A DNA stretch of 64,000 bases from contig NZ_CP022540.1 of NCBI RefSeq assembly GCF_002237555.1, positions 2,240,501 to 2,304,500 on the forward strand, written 5' to 3'. The stretch comes from Antarctobacter heliothermus. Its GTDB lineage: Bacteria; Pseudomonadota; Alphaproteobacteria; Rhodobacterales; Rhodobacteraceae. Shown in pieces: positions 1-8,869 of this stretch (position 1 is the stretch's first letter; each line of letters opens with the position of its first letter). The notes beneath the pieces are model-generated. The model was given only the letters and a program-made list of their open reading frames with translations, was not told the origin of the DNA and made no database searches. The translations under genes were made by a program, and so were the position numbers.

Positions 1-454
<454 letters not shown>

Positions 455-502
455 TCAAGTGTGACCGTGACTTGTACAGGCCCGTGCTCGCGTCAGCACC
501 GC

Positions 503-649
503 CTACTCTGTCAAAGTCAGTGCGAACTTGGCGTGAAGCGCCCGCGGCATTTCGTTGTCAGATGTCACTGACTGAGGGCGAATACCGCTGAGGTCGTTGG
601 TCTGACAGAAGCGTTCGATGTGGAGGTCCGGCGCGCGGGCCGTGATCAT
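503..649 (-). CDS. Possible small protein (48 aa), coupled to the ORF upstream
   Basis: Reading begins at ATG 649, which shares one base with the TGA of the ORF at 649-912 (TGATG), the usual arrangement for translational coupling. It encodes 48 residues beginning MITARAPDLHIERF and ending FALTLTE. No family recognised, no signal peptide, no membrane segment. The overlap is the only positive argument; it could equally be the tail of a decayed gene joined by a frameshift. Confidence 0.25.
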   Translation of the reverse strand: MITARAPDLHIERFCQTNDLSGIRPQSVTSDNEMPRALHAKFALTLTE

Positions 650-912
650 CAGTCAACCTCGTCGAGCCGTGCCTCGAAGACGCCCAAACGATGCGGCCGG
701 GCTCCGTTGTGGTCCGTTTTGACCGAGACGCGGACCTCAGGCCAACGCACACCCTGATAGGTTGCGTGTTCCAGCGAGTTGGACCTGGTGGCATTGAACC
801 CACCAAGCTCAGAGTCTGTACACGACCCCTGGGCGGCATAGTCGGCGCAAAAGGCGCCCACACCGGTAGTCCGGGTCAGTTCGAGAACGACAACGACCCC
901 TGCGAACGACAT
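649..912 (-). CDS. Possible hypothetical protein (87 aa)
   Basis: 87-residue open frame on the minus strand starting MSFAGVVVVLELTR and ending EARLDEVD. No convincing ribosome-binding site precedes ATG 912. No family recognised; the hydrophobic start is too short for a clear membrane helix. The stop overlaps the start of a second small ORF (503-649). It may be a gene remnant. Codon use looks acceptable for this genome but the length is weak evidence. Confidence 0.3.
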   Translation of the reverse strand: MSFAGVVVVLELTRTTGVGAFCADYAAQGSCTDSELGGFNATRSNSLEHATYQGVRWPEVRVSVKTDHNGARPHRLGVFEARLDEVD

Positions 913-1094
913 GAAACACTGCTGTTCACCCTATGCTTGCAACTGCGACGCTCACTAGCGGCATGGGTTCGTCGGCGGCGGGACAAATTCGGCAAACTGG
1001 CGGCGGGGCGCGTCGTTCAAAAATGTTTGACAGGTCACTTATCGCAGGCGGAAGATGAGGTCAGGTCATTCTACCAAAAGCTAAAGGAACACCA

Positions 1095-1499
1095 ATGAAA
1101 CGATTTTTGACATTGATTCTTGCCAGTCTGATTGCCAGTCAGGCCGCCGCCGATTCCTGCTGGGATCACAACGGATCGGTGATGCGTTTACAGGCGCAAG
1201 GCAACAGCCGTTGGATCAGCTACGAGACAACGCCGCACAACTGGCAATGGCCGGCGGGCGTGCGTCCCGGCACCTTGTTGTTCAACGGGGTCAAGAATGG
1301 CAACTGGTATTCGGGTACGGCGCGCGTATTCTCCAGCGCTTGTCCCGGTAGCCCCAGCGAGTACCATGTAGAGGGGCCGGTCGCGGCAAACCAATTGCGC
1401 GTGCAGGTCAGCGGTGATCGACAGGTTTTTCACAACTGTCAGCCCACGGGTCAGTGGACGACCGATACGCTGGTCTTCACCTATCTCTACGACTGCTGA
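1095..1499 (+). CDS. Small secreted protein of unknown function
   Basis: 134 residues with a classical Sec signal peptide: MKRF, a hydrophobic core (LTLILASLIASQ) and an AAA-type cleavage site before DSCWDHNG. The mature part, about 114 residues, is rich in W, Y, G, S and N and has four cysteines (DSCWD, SSACPGS, HNCQP, final YDC), which suggests two disulphides and a periplasmic or exported location. An AAAGGAAC ribosome-binding site sits just before ATG 1095. A hairpin terminator follows at 1582-1610, so it is probably monocistronic. No function recognised. Confidence 0.75.
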   Translation: MKRFLTLILASLIASQAAADSCWDHNGSVMRLQAQGNSRWISYETTPHNWQWPAGVRPGTLLFNGVKNGNWYSGTARVFSSACPGSPSEYHVEGPVAANQLRVQVSGDRQVFHNCQPTGQWTTDTLVFTYLYDC

Positions 1500-1581
1500 A
1501 CGCGTTTGGCGGCCTGTGCCGCATTAGGCCCGGTCGGCTGCCAAAGGTCGGTACGCCCCGGCTGCCGTGTGATTTTTCGTA

Positions 1582-1610
1582 CGCCGCCCCGCGCCTTGCA
1601 CGGGGCGGCG
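1582..1610 (+). terminator. Rho-independent terminator after the secreted-protein gene
   Basis: Perfect 10-bp stem CGCCGCCCCG / CGGGGCGGCG with a 9-base loop, followed by TCGTTTT. It lies about 80 bases after the stop at 1499 and before the flavoprotein gene at 1700. Confidence 0.65.
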
Positions 1611-1699
1611 TCGTTTTCCCTACCTGAGATGTCGGGCGCGCGCGGCGCGGGTCTGCGCGGCGCGCTATGCACTCTTTCAAAGAACGGGAGAGTCGTGTG

Positions 1700-4201
1700 A
1701 TGAAAACCCATGTCAAAGCTTTGGTCGTCGGCGGCGGTGCCGTCGGCACCTCGATTGCCTATCATCTGGCCAAGGCGGGCTGGGATGACGTGATGCTGCT
1801 GGAACGCGATGAACTGACGTCGGGCAGCACATGGCATGCGGCTGGCCTGTTGCCCTACTTCAACATGTCTTTCGCCACGACCCACATCCACGACTACTCA
1901 ATCCGGTTCTACAAAACGCTGGAAGAAGAGACCGGGCTGAACGCTGGGTTTTCCGTGGTTGGCAACCTGCGCATGGCCCAGACGCAAGAGCGCATGGACG
2001 AATATATGCTCTATGCCTCGACCGCCGAGACCTGCGGTGTGCCCTATGAATGGATGACGCCCGCGCAGATCAAGGACCGCTGGCCGCTGATCCGCACCGA
2101 AGATCTGGAAGGTGCGCTGTATCATCCGACGGACGGGTACATTAACCCAGCGGATGTCACGATGGCCATGGCCAAGGGCGCGCGCCAAAGGGGGGTCTTG
2201 ATCGAACGCAAGTGGCAGGCGGATGGCTATCACTGGACCGGAGAGCATTGGGAGGTCACGGTCACCAAGATGGTCGAAAGGGGCGGAAACCTGGTCCCAA
2301 GCGACGAACAGATGGTCATCATCGCCGAACATGTGGTCACCGCCACGGGCAACCACGCGCAACGCACCGCGCAACTTCTGGGGATCAAGATCCCGGCCAT
2401 CCCGGTCGAACATCAGTTCATCGTGATGGAGCAGGATCCGGCCCTCGTCGAATTCCGTAAGACAAACGCCGAGCATCCTGTCATCCGCGACGCCGATGCA
2501 CAAAGCTATGTGCGTGAGGAACGGGGCGGCTGGATCCTGGGCGTCTATGAAAAACACGCGCCCGCGCGCTTTGCCTATGGCGTGCCGGACAGTTTCCGCG
2601 CCGATCTGTTCCAGTTGGATCTGGAACGGATCGAGGCGCAATACATGGCGATGATCCACCGGATCCCGTCCTGCGAAGACTGTGGCCTCAAGGACGATTT
2701 CAACGGTCCAATTTGCTATACGCCCGACGGCAACCCGCTGCTTGGCCCCGCGCCCGGACTGCGCAACATGTGGCTGGCCGAAGGCTTTTCCTTCGGGATC
2801 ACCGCAGCGGGCGGCACCGGTCACTACCTTGCGCAGCTGATGGTAGAGGGCGAGGCAGAGATCGACATGGCCTCACTTGACCCGAAACGGTTCGGCGGCT
2901 GGATGACCACCGAATACGCCGTGACCAAGAACGAAGAAGCCTATGAACACGTCTACATTCTGCACCACCCGGATGAGGAACGCCCAGCCGCCCGTCCGCT
3001 GCGCACCGCGCCTGCCTATGATCGCCAAAAAGCGTTGGGCGCGCAATTCGGCTGTGTGAATGGCTGGGAGCGGCCAAACTACTACGGGCCGCTGGATGCG
3101 CCGGGCTCGTTTGACCATGACGCGCGGTCGTTCCGCCGTGGTGGCTGGTGGCACCATGCGGTGGAAGAGGCCAAGGCTGTGCGGGAGAGCGTGGGCCTGA
3201 TTGACGCTACCGCCTTCACCAAACACATCGTCGAAGGACCGGGGGCAACGCAGTTCCTCGACTGGTTCACCTGCAACAAACTGCCCAAGGTCGGCCGCAT
3301 CAACCTGACCTACGCGCTGACCAGTCACGGGACAACGCGCACGGAATACACCATCGTACGGCTGGATGAGGACCGCTACTACCTTGTCTCTGCAGGCGCT
3401 TGGACAGCCTATGACAGCGACTTTCTGCAAAAAGCGATAGAGGACAAGCGGGCTGAGTTTGGCTGGATCTCTTGCCATGACGTGACAACGCAGTGGGGGG
3501 TCTTTGCCATTGCCGGGCCGAAATCGCGCGATGTACTCAAGGAGATCGTCAAGGATGCCGACCCCAACATCGTGCTGTCCAACAAACGGTTCCCATGGCT
3601 GACCATGCGCAACATCGAACTAGGCATGGTGCCGGTCATGGCGATCCGCGTCGCCTATACTGGTGAGCTTGGCTGGGAACTGCACCACCCGATTGAGATG
3701 CAGAACAACCTGTGGGACCAATTGGTGAGCGCAGGGGAAAAGCACGGGATGAAGCTGGTCGGCGCTCGGGCGCAAAACTGGCTGCGGCAGGAGAAATCCT
3801 ACCGCGCTTTCGGCAACGAACTCGGTCGTGACGCCACCCCGCTGGAGGCCGATCTGCCACGCTTTGTCGACCTGTCCAAGGAGTTCCACGGCAAGGCAAA
3901 GCTGGAAGAGACCGGCATCCGCTCCAAATGCGTGACCCTACTGATCGACGGCCCGTCGGATGCGGACCCTTGGGGGCGAGAGGCGCTGTATGCCGCGGAC
4001 GGCACTCGCGTCGGGCGCCTGACCTCAGGCGGGTATTCGGTTCACTTTGGCAAGTCCGTTGGCATGGGCTACGTCAAACCCGAACACGCGATTGAAGGCA
4101 CGGCGCTGAAGGTCAAGATGCTGGATCAACTTTGGGACGCTACCGTGACCCACGACAGTCCCTATGATCCCAAAAACGAAGTCATTCGCAAAGACGGCTG
4201 A
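1700..4201 (+). CDS. FAD-dependent dimethylglycine/sarcosine dehydrogenase-like protein with GcvT domain
   Basis: 833-residue two-domain demethylase. The N-terminal D-amino-acid-oxidase fold shows the dinucleotide motif GGGAVGTS near residue 10 and STWHAAGL near 45, where this family carries the histidine that binds FAD covalently. The C-terminal half (from about residue 430) is a GcvT-type aminomethyltransferase domain that in relatives hands the released one-carbon unit to tetrahydrofolate. Length matches DMGDH/SarDH family proteins. I chose ATG 1700, preceded by GGGAGAG, over an upstream in-frame ATG at 1667. Likely substrate is dimethylglycine or a related N-methyl amine; sarcosine oxidase at 43-48 kb would take the next step. 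Exact substrate is inferred, not seen. Confidence 0.85.
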   Translation: MKTHVKALVVGGGAVGTSIAYHLAKAGWDDVMLLERDELTSGSTWHAAGLLPYFNMSFATTHIHDYSIRFYKTLEEETGLNAGFSVVGNLRMAQTQERMDEYMLYASTAETCGVPYEWMTPAQIKDRWPLIRTEDLEGALYHPTDGYINPADVTMAMAKGARQRGVLIERKWQADGYHWTGEHWEVTVTKMVERGGNLVPSDEQMVIIAEHVVTATGNHAQRTAQLLGIKIPAIPVEHQFIVMEQDPALVEFRKTNAEHPVIRDADAQSYVREERGGWILGVYEKHAPARFAYGVPDSFRADLFQLDLERIEAQYMAMIHRIPSCEDCGLKDDFNGPICYTPDGNPLLGPAPGLRNMWLAEGFSFGITAAGGTGHYLAQLMVEGEAEIDMASLDPKRFGGWMTTEYAVTKNEEAYEHVYILHHPDEERPAARPLRTAPAYDRQKALGAQFGCVNGWERPNYYGPLDAPGSFDHDARSFRRGGWWHHAVEEAKAVRESVGLIDATAFTKHIVEGPGATQFLDWFTCNKLPKVGRINLTYALTSHGTTRTEYTIVRLDEDRYYLVSAGAWTAYDSDFLQKAIEDKRAEFGWISCHDVTTQWGVFAIAGPKSRDVLKEIVKDADPNIVLSNKRFPWLTMRNIELGMVPVMAIRVAYTGELGWELHHPIEMQNNLWDQLVSAGEKHGMKLVGARAQNWLRQEKSYRAFGNELGRDATPLEADLPRFVDLSKEFHGKAKLEETGIRSKCVTLLIDGPSDADPWGREALYAADGTRVGRLTSGGYSVHFGKSVGMGYVKPEHAIEGTALKVKMLDQLWDATVTHDSPYDPKNEVIRKDG

Positions 4202-4217
4202 AGCGGCCGCACCTCCT

Positions 4218-4274
4218 CCCGGTTTCTTCTGTCCAAAAATATCCCGGGGGAGTCGACCGAAGGGAGACGGGGGG
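4218..4274 (+). repeat. Intergenic repeat, copy 1 (downstream of the flavoprotein gene)
   Basis: A block of about 57 bases starting 17 bases after the stop at 4201. Key segments are CTTCTGTCC, AAATATCCCGGGGGAG and AAGGGAGACGGGGG. The same block occurs inverted at 8634-8692, directly after the ccoS stop, so both copies have the same orientation relative to the gene before them. Each is followed by a GC-rich hairpin. Probably a transcript-end element family. Confidence 0.75.
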
Positions 4275-4353
4275 CATGCTGCAAGCATGCCTTGGGCATG
4301 ACGCCCCCCACACCTTGCCACAGGCGCAAGGCCGGATATGTTGACAAGAGACG

Positions 4354-4375
4354 GGGCGCACATCGCGCCCTTTTT
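4354..4375 (+). terminator. Short hairpin with T-run just before ytoQ
   Basis: GGGCGC, loop ACATC, GCGCCC, then TTTTT. It ends 18 bases before the ytoQ start at 4393. It could end read-through from the flavoprotein gene or attenuate ytoQ. The stem is only 6 bp. Confidence 0.45.
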
Positions 4376-4392
4376 CATGGAAAGGAGCGGAC

Positions 4393-4842
4393 ATGGGACT
4401 GAACGTCTATCTTTCAGGAGAGATCCACACCGACTGGCGCGAACAGATCATCGAAGGCGCACAGGGTTTGGACATCACGTTCAACGCGCCGGTAACAGAC
4501 CACGGTGCCAGCGACGATTGCGGCGTAGAGATCCTCGGGCAGGAACCCGACAAGTTCTGGCACGACCACAAGGGCGCGCAGGTCAACGCAATTCGCACCC
4601 GCAAGGGAATTGCCGATGCCGATGTCGTTGTCGTCCGCTTTGGCGACAAATACAAACAATGGAACGCAGCCTTTGACGCAGGCTATGCCAGTGCTCTGTC
4701 GAAATCGCTGATTATCCTGCAACCGCCTGAACACGATCACGCCCTGAAAGAGGTGGATGCCGCCGCCCTGGCAGTCGCCCGCACGCCGGAACAGGTGGTG
4801 CAGGTGTTGCGCTATGTTCTGACCGGGACATTGCCCGGCTGA
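4393..4842 (+). CDS. ytoQ: YtoQ family protein
   Basis: 149-residue soluble protein of the YtoQ family, a group related to nucleoside 2-deoxyribosyltransferase folds whose role is not established. Visible features: start MGLNVYLSGEIHTDWR, the stretch FNAPVTDHGASDDCG, and RTRKGIADADVVVVRFG followed by QWNAAFDAGYA, all typical of the family. AAAGGAG precedes ATG 4393. The next gene starts within the stop codon (overlap at 4842), so the two are co-translated. Family call is firm; function is unknown. Confidence 0.85.
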   Translation: MGLNVYLSGEIHTDWREQIIEGAQGLDITFNAPVTDHGASDDCGVEILGQEPDKFWHDHKGAQVNAIRTRKGIADADVVVVRFGDKYKQWNAAFDAGYASALSKSLIILQPPEHDHALKEVDAAALAVARTPEQVVQVLRYVLTGTLPG

Positions 4843-5399
4843 TGAGCAAGCCGGATGTGAAAAGTACCTTCGCGACGCCGAACGGACTGACGTTCTGGAT
4901 GGATTACCGGGGGCCGGGCGAAATGCCGACGATCCGGACAAAGGACACCGCCATCTGGATCCGTTTTCTTCCAGAGCAGTTTCGGTCCAAGCAGGCCTTT
5001 CTGATGGCCTGCGACGGGGGGACATGGCTGTTCACTTGTCCCGCCGCATCGTCAATGTTGGACACTTCCGAATATGAGGATCTTCGGGCCCGAAACCCGG
5101 ACCTCGACATGGCCATCGCGGGGATCGCACGATCCTATGCCTGGATCGAGCGGCTTCGCGGAAATTCGGGTGTGAAGGAGCATGAGGTCAATGCAAACGC
5201 AGGTTTCAATGATCGCGCCCAGCAAAGCCGGATCACGGACCTTTTCTGCGACCTGATGGCGTGGAGCGCCTTGAATGGTCCGGCTGCCTTGGCGCGCGGT
5301 GGATACATCCATTCTGATCTGACGCTCCAGCCGGGTCTTGTGGGGTTCGACAAACCCCTTCAAGCCCGGCTGGATGCCGGCGAGTTCATCGGGGTCTGA
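4842..5399 (+). CDS. Conserved hypothetical protein, coupled to ytoQ
   Basis: 185 residues with no family recognised. It starts at ATG 4842, overlapping the ytoQ stop by one base (TGATG). No signal peptide or membrane helix. The sequence reads as a soluble globular protein with WMDYRG and FLMACDGGTW early and GGYIHSDLTLQPG late. It ends immediately before the convergent glutathione transferase gene with no spacer, so the two stop codons are back to back. Function may relate to YtoQ because of the coupling, but this is only context. Confidence 0.6.
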   Translation: MSKPDVKSTFATPNGLTFWMDYRGPGEMPTIRTKDTAIWIRFLPEQFRSKQAFLMACDGGTWLFTCPAASSMLDTSEYEDLRARNPDLDMAIAGIARSYAWIERLRGNSGVKEHEVNANAGFNDRAQQSRITDLFCDLMAWSALNGPAALARGGYIHSDLTLQPGLVGFDKPLQARLDAGEFIGV

Positions 5400-6101
5400 T
5401 CAGCCTTCACGCGGCGGAATGTTCAGCCCGCGTTGCACAGCTGGACGCGCCAGAAAGCGGTCCAGATACGCGACAGCGTTTGGGTGATCGAACCAGCCAA
5501 TGGCCGCTTGAGTGCCGTAAAAGTCCAACGCCTTCAGCCAGGGCGCGATGGCGATATCGGCGATGGAATACTCTCCGGCGATCCAGTCCTGGCCTTCCAG
5601 CTGTTTTTCCACAACGTTCAACAGCCGCTTGCCCTCGACGACGAACCGCTCCCGCGGGCGGGGATCTTCGATCTCGGCCCCGGCGAACTTCGAGAAATAG
5701 CCAAGCTGCCCCAGCATGGGGCCAAGCCCGCCCATTTGAAACATCAGCCATTGGGTGATCGTGTGGCGGTCGCTTGCAGTTTTACCCGTCAGCTTGCCGG
5801 TCTTTTCTGCCAGATACAGAAGGATCGCGCCGCTTTCGAACAAGGCCAGCGGGGCGCCGTCAGGTCCGTCTGGATCAATGATCGCAGGGATCTTGTTGTT
5901 GGGGTTCAAGCTGAGGAACTCTGCGCTTTTTACATCCGCAGCGCTGAGCGTGACGCGATGAGCCTCGTACGGCAGGCCGATTTCCTCCAACATGATCGAT
6001 ACTTTCACACCGTTCGGCGTGGGAAACGAGTAAAGCTGGAGTCGGTCAGGGTGCTGGGCGGGCCAGCGCGTGGAGACGGGGTGAGTGGTCAGATCAAACA
6101 T
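5400..6101 (-). CDS. Glutathione S-transferase family protein
   Basis: 233-residue cytosolic thiol-transferase-like protein. The thioredoxin-fold N-terminal domain contains LYSFPTPNGVKVSIMLEE, a glutathione-binding NPNNKIPAI loop (the cis-proline site) and ALFESGAILLYLAE, followed by a helical C-terminal domain with DWIAGEYSIADIAIAPW. This pattern resembles the YfcG/YghU-type disulphide-bond oxidoreductase branch, where the start motif is TxNGxKV. ATG 6101 is the only good start near the motif. Monocistronic, convergent with the ytoQ pair. The substrate cannot be told from sequence. Confidence 0.85.
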   Translation of the reverse strand: MFDLTTHPVSTRWPAQHPDRLQLYSFPTPNGVKVSIMLEEIGLPYEAHRVTLSAADVKSAEFLSLNPNNKIPAIIDPDGPDGAPLALFESGAILLYLAEKTGKLTGKTASDRHTITQWLMFQMGGLGPMLGQLGYFSKFAGAEIEDPRPRERFVVEGKRLLNVVEKQLEGQDWIAGEYSIADIAIAPWLKALDFYGTQAAIGWFDHPNAVAYLDRFLARPAVQRGLNIPPREG

Positions 6102-6250
6102 GGGTCGGGCCTTCCTGTGGTTTGGGGGAAAGCTAGGTATCTTTTTCCCTGTTTCACAGGCCGGCGAATGTGCGATTGCGCAGACCTGATACGCAAGGGG
6201 AGCGCATGTCCGGTGGAAAACCGGTTGCGCCGGAACATGGGAAAAACGGA

Positions 6251-6679
6251 ATGATTCAGGAATTCAGGGATTTTATCGCCAAGGGCAATGTCATGGACAT
6301 GGCCGTCGGTATCATCATCGGCGCGGCCTTCACCGCGATTGTTGCGTCTCTGGTGGGTGACATCATCAACCCGATCATTGCGCTGTTCACAGGCGGGGTC
6401 GATTTCTCGGGTTGGTTCTATGCGCTGGACGGAAACGAATACGCGTCGATTGCCGTGGCGGAAGAGGCCGGTGCGCCGATCTTTGCCATCGGTCGCTTTG
6501 TCATGGCGATCATCAACTTTCTGATCATCGCCTTTGTGGTCTTCATGCTGGTCAAGATGGTTAACCGCATCAAGGACGCCGCCGCCGAACCGGAAGAAGC
6601 GGTTGAAGCAGCCCCCAAGGGCCCGAGCGAAGTTGATCTGCTGGTCGAGATCCGCGATTCACTGAAGGCGCGCGGCTAA
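6251..6679 (+). CDS. mscL: Large-conductance mechanosensitive channel MscL
   Basis: Pentameric inner-membrane channel that opens under hypo-osmotic stress. From ATG 6251 the protein is 142 residues. It has the MscL signature ([23 protein letters not shown]) in helix 1, a periplasmic loop, a second helix ([19 protein letters not shown]) and a charged C-terminal bundle. The usual family start is a short M-x-x-EF leader, so 6251 fits length best. A start at ATG 6206 has a stronger ribosome-binding site (AAGGGGAG) and would add 15 residues. A GC hairpin downstream separates it from ald. Confidence 0.92.
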   Translation: MIQEFRDFIAKGNVMDMAVGIIIGAAFTAIVASLVGDIINPIIALFTGGVDFSGWFYALDGNEYASIAVAEEAGAPIFAIGRFVMAIINFLIIAFVVFMLVKMVNRIKDAAAEPEEAVEAAPKGPSEVDLLVEIRDSLKARG

Positions 6680-6751
6680 GATCCCGCCAGTTGGGGCAGA
6701 GGGCTGGGCGTTCCGCGCTCTGGCCACTGCCCCCCAAAAAAACTATCGGTT

Positions 6752-6783
6752 CGCCCCGGCTGCGGTCTTGCGCTGCCGGGGCG
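6752..6783. terminator. GC-rich hairpin between convergent mscL and ald
   Basis: Nine-bp stem CGCCCCGGC / GCCGGGGCG with a 14-base loop; GTTT follows on the plus strand. It lies between two convergent genes and may serve mscL. T-run is weak, so the terminator call is moderate. Confidence 0.45.
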
Positions 6784-6795
6784 GTTTCGTCCAAG

Positions 6796-7914
6796 TCAGG
6801 CCTTGATCAGCGATTGTGAGGACGTGACCTCCAGCCCCTGCGCCTCGCCGACCGCGTCATAGGTCAGCTTGCCAGCATGAACGTTCAACCCGTTCAGCAG
6901 GTGCGGATCGTCCGCGCAGGCCTGTTTCCACCCTTTGTCGGCCAGCGCCAGCATGAACGGCATGGTCGCATTGCCCAGCGCGATGGTCGAGGTCCGTGCA
7001 ACGGCACCCGGCATGTTGGCCACGCAATAGTGCATGATCCCATCCACCTCATAGATCGGGTCGGCGTGCGTGGTTGCCTTTGAGGTCTCGAAACAACCCC
7101 CCTGGTCAATGGCCACATCGACTAGAACCGCCCCCGGTTTCATGGTTGGGAAATCGGCACGTTTGACCAGTTTCGGGGCGGCTGCTCCGGGGATCAGCAC
7201 CGCGCCGATGATCATGTCAGCCAGTGTCAGATGCTCGGCCAGCAGACCGGCGCTGGAGTAGCCGGTGCGGAAGATGCCGCCAAACGCATCGTCAAGATAG
7301 CGCAGGCGGGGCAGGGAGCGGTCCAGCACGGTTACATCCGCGCCCATCCCGGCGGCGATGCGCGCCGCATGGGTGCCGACGACGCCGCCGCCTATGACCA
7401 CAACCCGCGCCGGGCCGACACCTGGGACTCCTCCCATCAGCACGCCGCGCCCGCCATTCGCCTTTTGCAGTGTCCATGCACCAACCTGTGGCGCAAGACG
7501 GCCTGCGACCTCGGACATCGGTGCCAGTAGCGGCAGGCCGCCACGATCGTCGGTCACGGTTTCATAGGCGATGCAGGTGGCCCCGGAGGCCAGCAGATCC
7601 TGTGTCTGTTCCGGATCGGGAGCCAGATGCAGATAGGTGAACAGCAGCTGGCCCTCGCGCAACATGGCACGCTCGCCGGCCTGCGGTTCCTTGACCTTGA
7701 CGATCATGTCGGCGGTGGCAAAGATTTCCTTTGCGGTTTCCGCCATGCGCGCGCCAGCGTCAGTGTAATCGGTATCGGTGAATCCGGCCCCCATGCCGGC
7801 CCCGGTTTGCACAATGACGTCATGTCCGTGCTCGACCGCCTCTCGGGCGGCGTTGGGTGTCAGGCCGACACGGAATTCCTGGGGCTTGATCTCGGTCGGG
7901 CAACCGATCTTCAT
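6796..7914 (-). CDS. ald: Alanine dehydrogenase
   Basis: 372-residue NAD-dependent enzyme converting L-alanine to pyruvate and ammonium. Seen: start [20 protein letters not shown], the substrate-side FTYLHLA motif, and the nucleotide-binding [14 protein letters not shown] near residue 170. C-terminal motifs include [14 protein letters not shown] and [13 protein letters not shown], all characteristic. Length matches the family (about 370). The open frame extends 75 codons upstream into the divergent regulator's promoter region, but ATG 7914, preceded by a GAGGAGG-type site, gives the standard N-terminus. It is divergent from an Lrp/AsnC regulator at 8051, the usual partner controlling ald. Confidence 0.95.
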   Translation of the reverse strand: MKIGCPTEIKPQEFRVGLTPNAAREAVEHGHDVIVQTGAGMGAGFTDTDYTDAGARMAETAKEIFATADMIVKVKEPQAGERAMLREGQLLFTYLHLAPDPEQTQDLLASGATCIAYETVTDDRGGLPLLAPMSEVAGRLAPQVGAWTLQKANGGRGVLMGGVPGVGPARVVVIGGGVVGTHAARIAAGMGADVTVLDRSLPRLRYLDDAFGGIFRTGYSSAGLLAEHLTLADMIIGAVLIPGAAAPKLVKRADFPTMKPGAVLVDVAIDQGGCFETSKATTHADPIYEVDGIMHYCVANMPGAVARTSTIALGNATMPFMLALADKGWKQACADDPHLLNGLNVHAGKLTYDAVGEAQGLEVTSSQSLIKA

Positions 7915-8050
7915 GGCGAATCCTCCTCGCGTTGTGGGCGGGATTATGTCACCGGCACCTTGCAAATGGCTGCCTACCTTGCTTTCACTATCGGCAGGCG
8001 GCGCACGATTTGTCGACGGATGATCGAATTTGACGGAGGTTCTTGCGCAG

Positions 8051-8509
8051 ATGGCACTTGACGAGACAGACAAGCGTATCTTGCGTGTGATCCAGCGCAA
8101 GGGGCGTATTTCGAACGCCGACCTGTCGGAGGCCGTCAACCTGTCTCCCTCAGCCTGTCACCGGCGGGTGCAGCGATTGGAAACCGAAGGCTATGTGAGG
8201 GACTATGTCGCCCTGCTGGATGCGCGGCGGATGGGGCTGCCTGCGACAGTCTTTGTCGAGATCAAGCTGACGGCGCAGGCCGACGAGGTTCTGGATGCCT
8301 TCGAGAAGGCGGTGGCGCGGGTGCCTTCGGTGCTGGAGTGTCATTTGATGGCCGGGACGGCGGATTACATTTTGAAGGTGGTGGCCGAAGATACAGAGGA
8401 TTTCGCCCGCATCCACCGGCAGTACCTGACCCGGCTGCCGGGCGTGGCGCAGATGCAGAGTTCCTTTGCGTTGCGCACGGTATTTCGGACGACGGCGCTG
8501 CCAGTCTGA
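8051..8509 (+). CDS. Lrp/AsnC family transcriptional regulator (probable ald activator)
   Basis: About 152 residues. The N-terminal winged helix-turn-helix begins LDETDKRILRVIQRKGR and continues ADLSEAVNLSPSACHRRVQRLE. The C-terminal RAM domain, which binds amino acids, ends with HRQYLTRLPGVAQMQSSFALRTV. ATG 8051 gives the usual M-x-LDxxD start; a TTG at 8030 is in frame but extends beyond the family start. It is divergent from ald across about 136 bases, so it likely binds there and switches ald with alanine, as AldR/Lrp-type regulators do in related bacteria (inference). Confidence 0.88.
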   Translation: MALDETDKRILRVIQRKGRISNADLSEAVNLSPSACHRRVQRLETEGYVRDYVALLDARRMGLPATVFVEIKLTAQADEVLDAFEKAVARVPSVLECHLMAGTADYILKVVAEDTEDFARIHRQYLTRLPGVAQMQSSFALRTVFRTTALPV

Positions 8510-8633
8510 GGTGGGGTGGGGGACCAATCATGCCGACGCATGTTGCGGGTCCGGGTCTTGCACGTTCCGCCGCGATGTCTGTGACCAGTCAGGGCCGACG
8601 GTGCCAAGGTTCGGAACGAGCAAGGGGGCGCTG

Positions 8634-8692
8634 CCCCCGTCTCCCTTTGGTCGTCTCCCCCGGGATATTTTCAGGACAGAAGAAGCCGGGGG
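8634..8692 (-). repeat. Intergenic repeat, copy 2 (directly after ccoS)
   Basis: Reverse-strand copy of the block at 4218-4274, sharing CTTCTTCTGTCC, AAAATATCCCGGGGGAG and AAGGGAGACGGGGG. It begins right at the ccoS stop codon and is followed by a GGGGGC-AGC-GCCCCC hairpin. The block itself can pair CCCCCGG with CCGGGGG across about 20 bases. Confidence 0.75.
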
Positions 8693-8854
8693 TTAGTCCT
8701 GTTTGGGATGGTCGTCGTATTCGCCCGAGAGAATTCTCTGCGCGTCTCCTTCGGGGTCGTCGTACTGGTTGGACCTTAGGGTGAAGACGAAAAAGGCTAG
8801 GCCGAGGCCGCCAAGGATCAGAGAAATCGGGATCAGATAGGTCAGGATGTTCAC
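8693..8854 (-). CDS. ccoS: Cytochrome cbb3 oxidase maturation protein CcoS
   Basis: 53-residue single-span membrane protein needed for cofactor insertion into cbb3 oxidase in relatives. The start is GTG 8854, with AGGAGA six bases upstream; the nearby ATG is out of frame. It has an N-terminal helix (LIPISLILGGLGLAFFVFTL) and then the typical short tail with a DDPEGDAQRIL motif, as in other CcoS proteins. It is the last gene of ccoGHIS, 15 bases after ccoI. Its small size and GTG start make it easy to miss. Confidence 0.9.
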   Translation of the reverse strand: MNILTYLIPISLILGGLGLAFFVFTLRSNQYDDPEGDAQRILSGEYDDHPKQD

Positions 8855-8869
8855 CGCATGTCTCCTGTT

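Noticed and set aside
761..815. tRNA-like stretch (GGTGG...GTTCAAT...CCACC)
   Set aside because: Loop is 8 bases, and no anticodon or D arm can be built around it.
6170..6250. Extended MscL start at 6170
   Set aside because: The extra residues are not part of the conserved family N-terminus; starts at 6206 or 6251 have better support.
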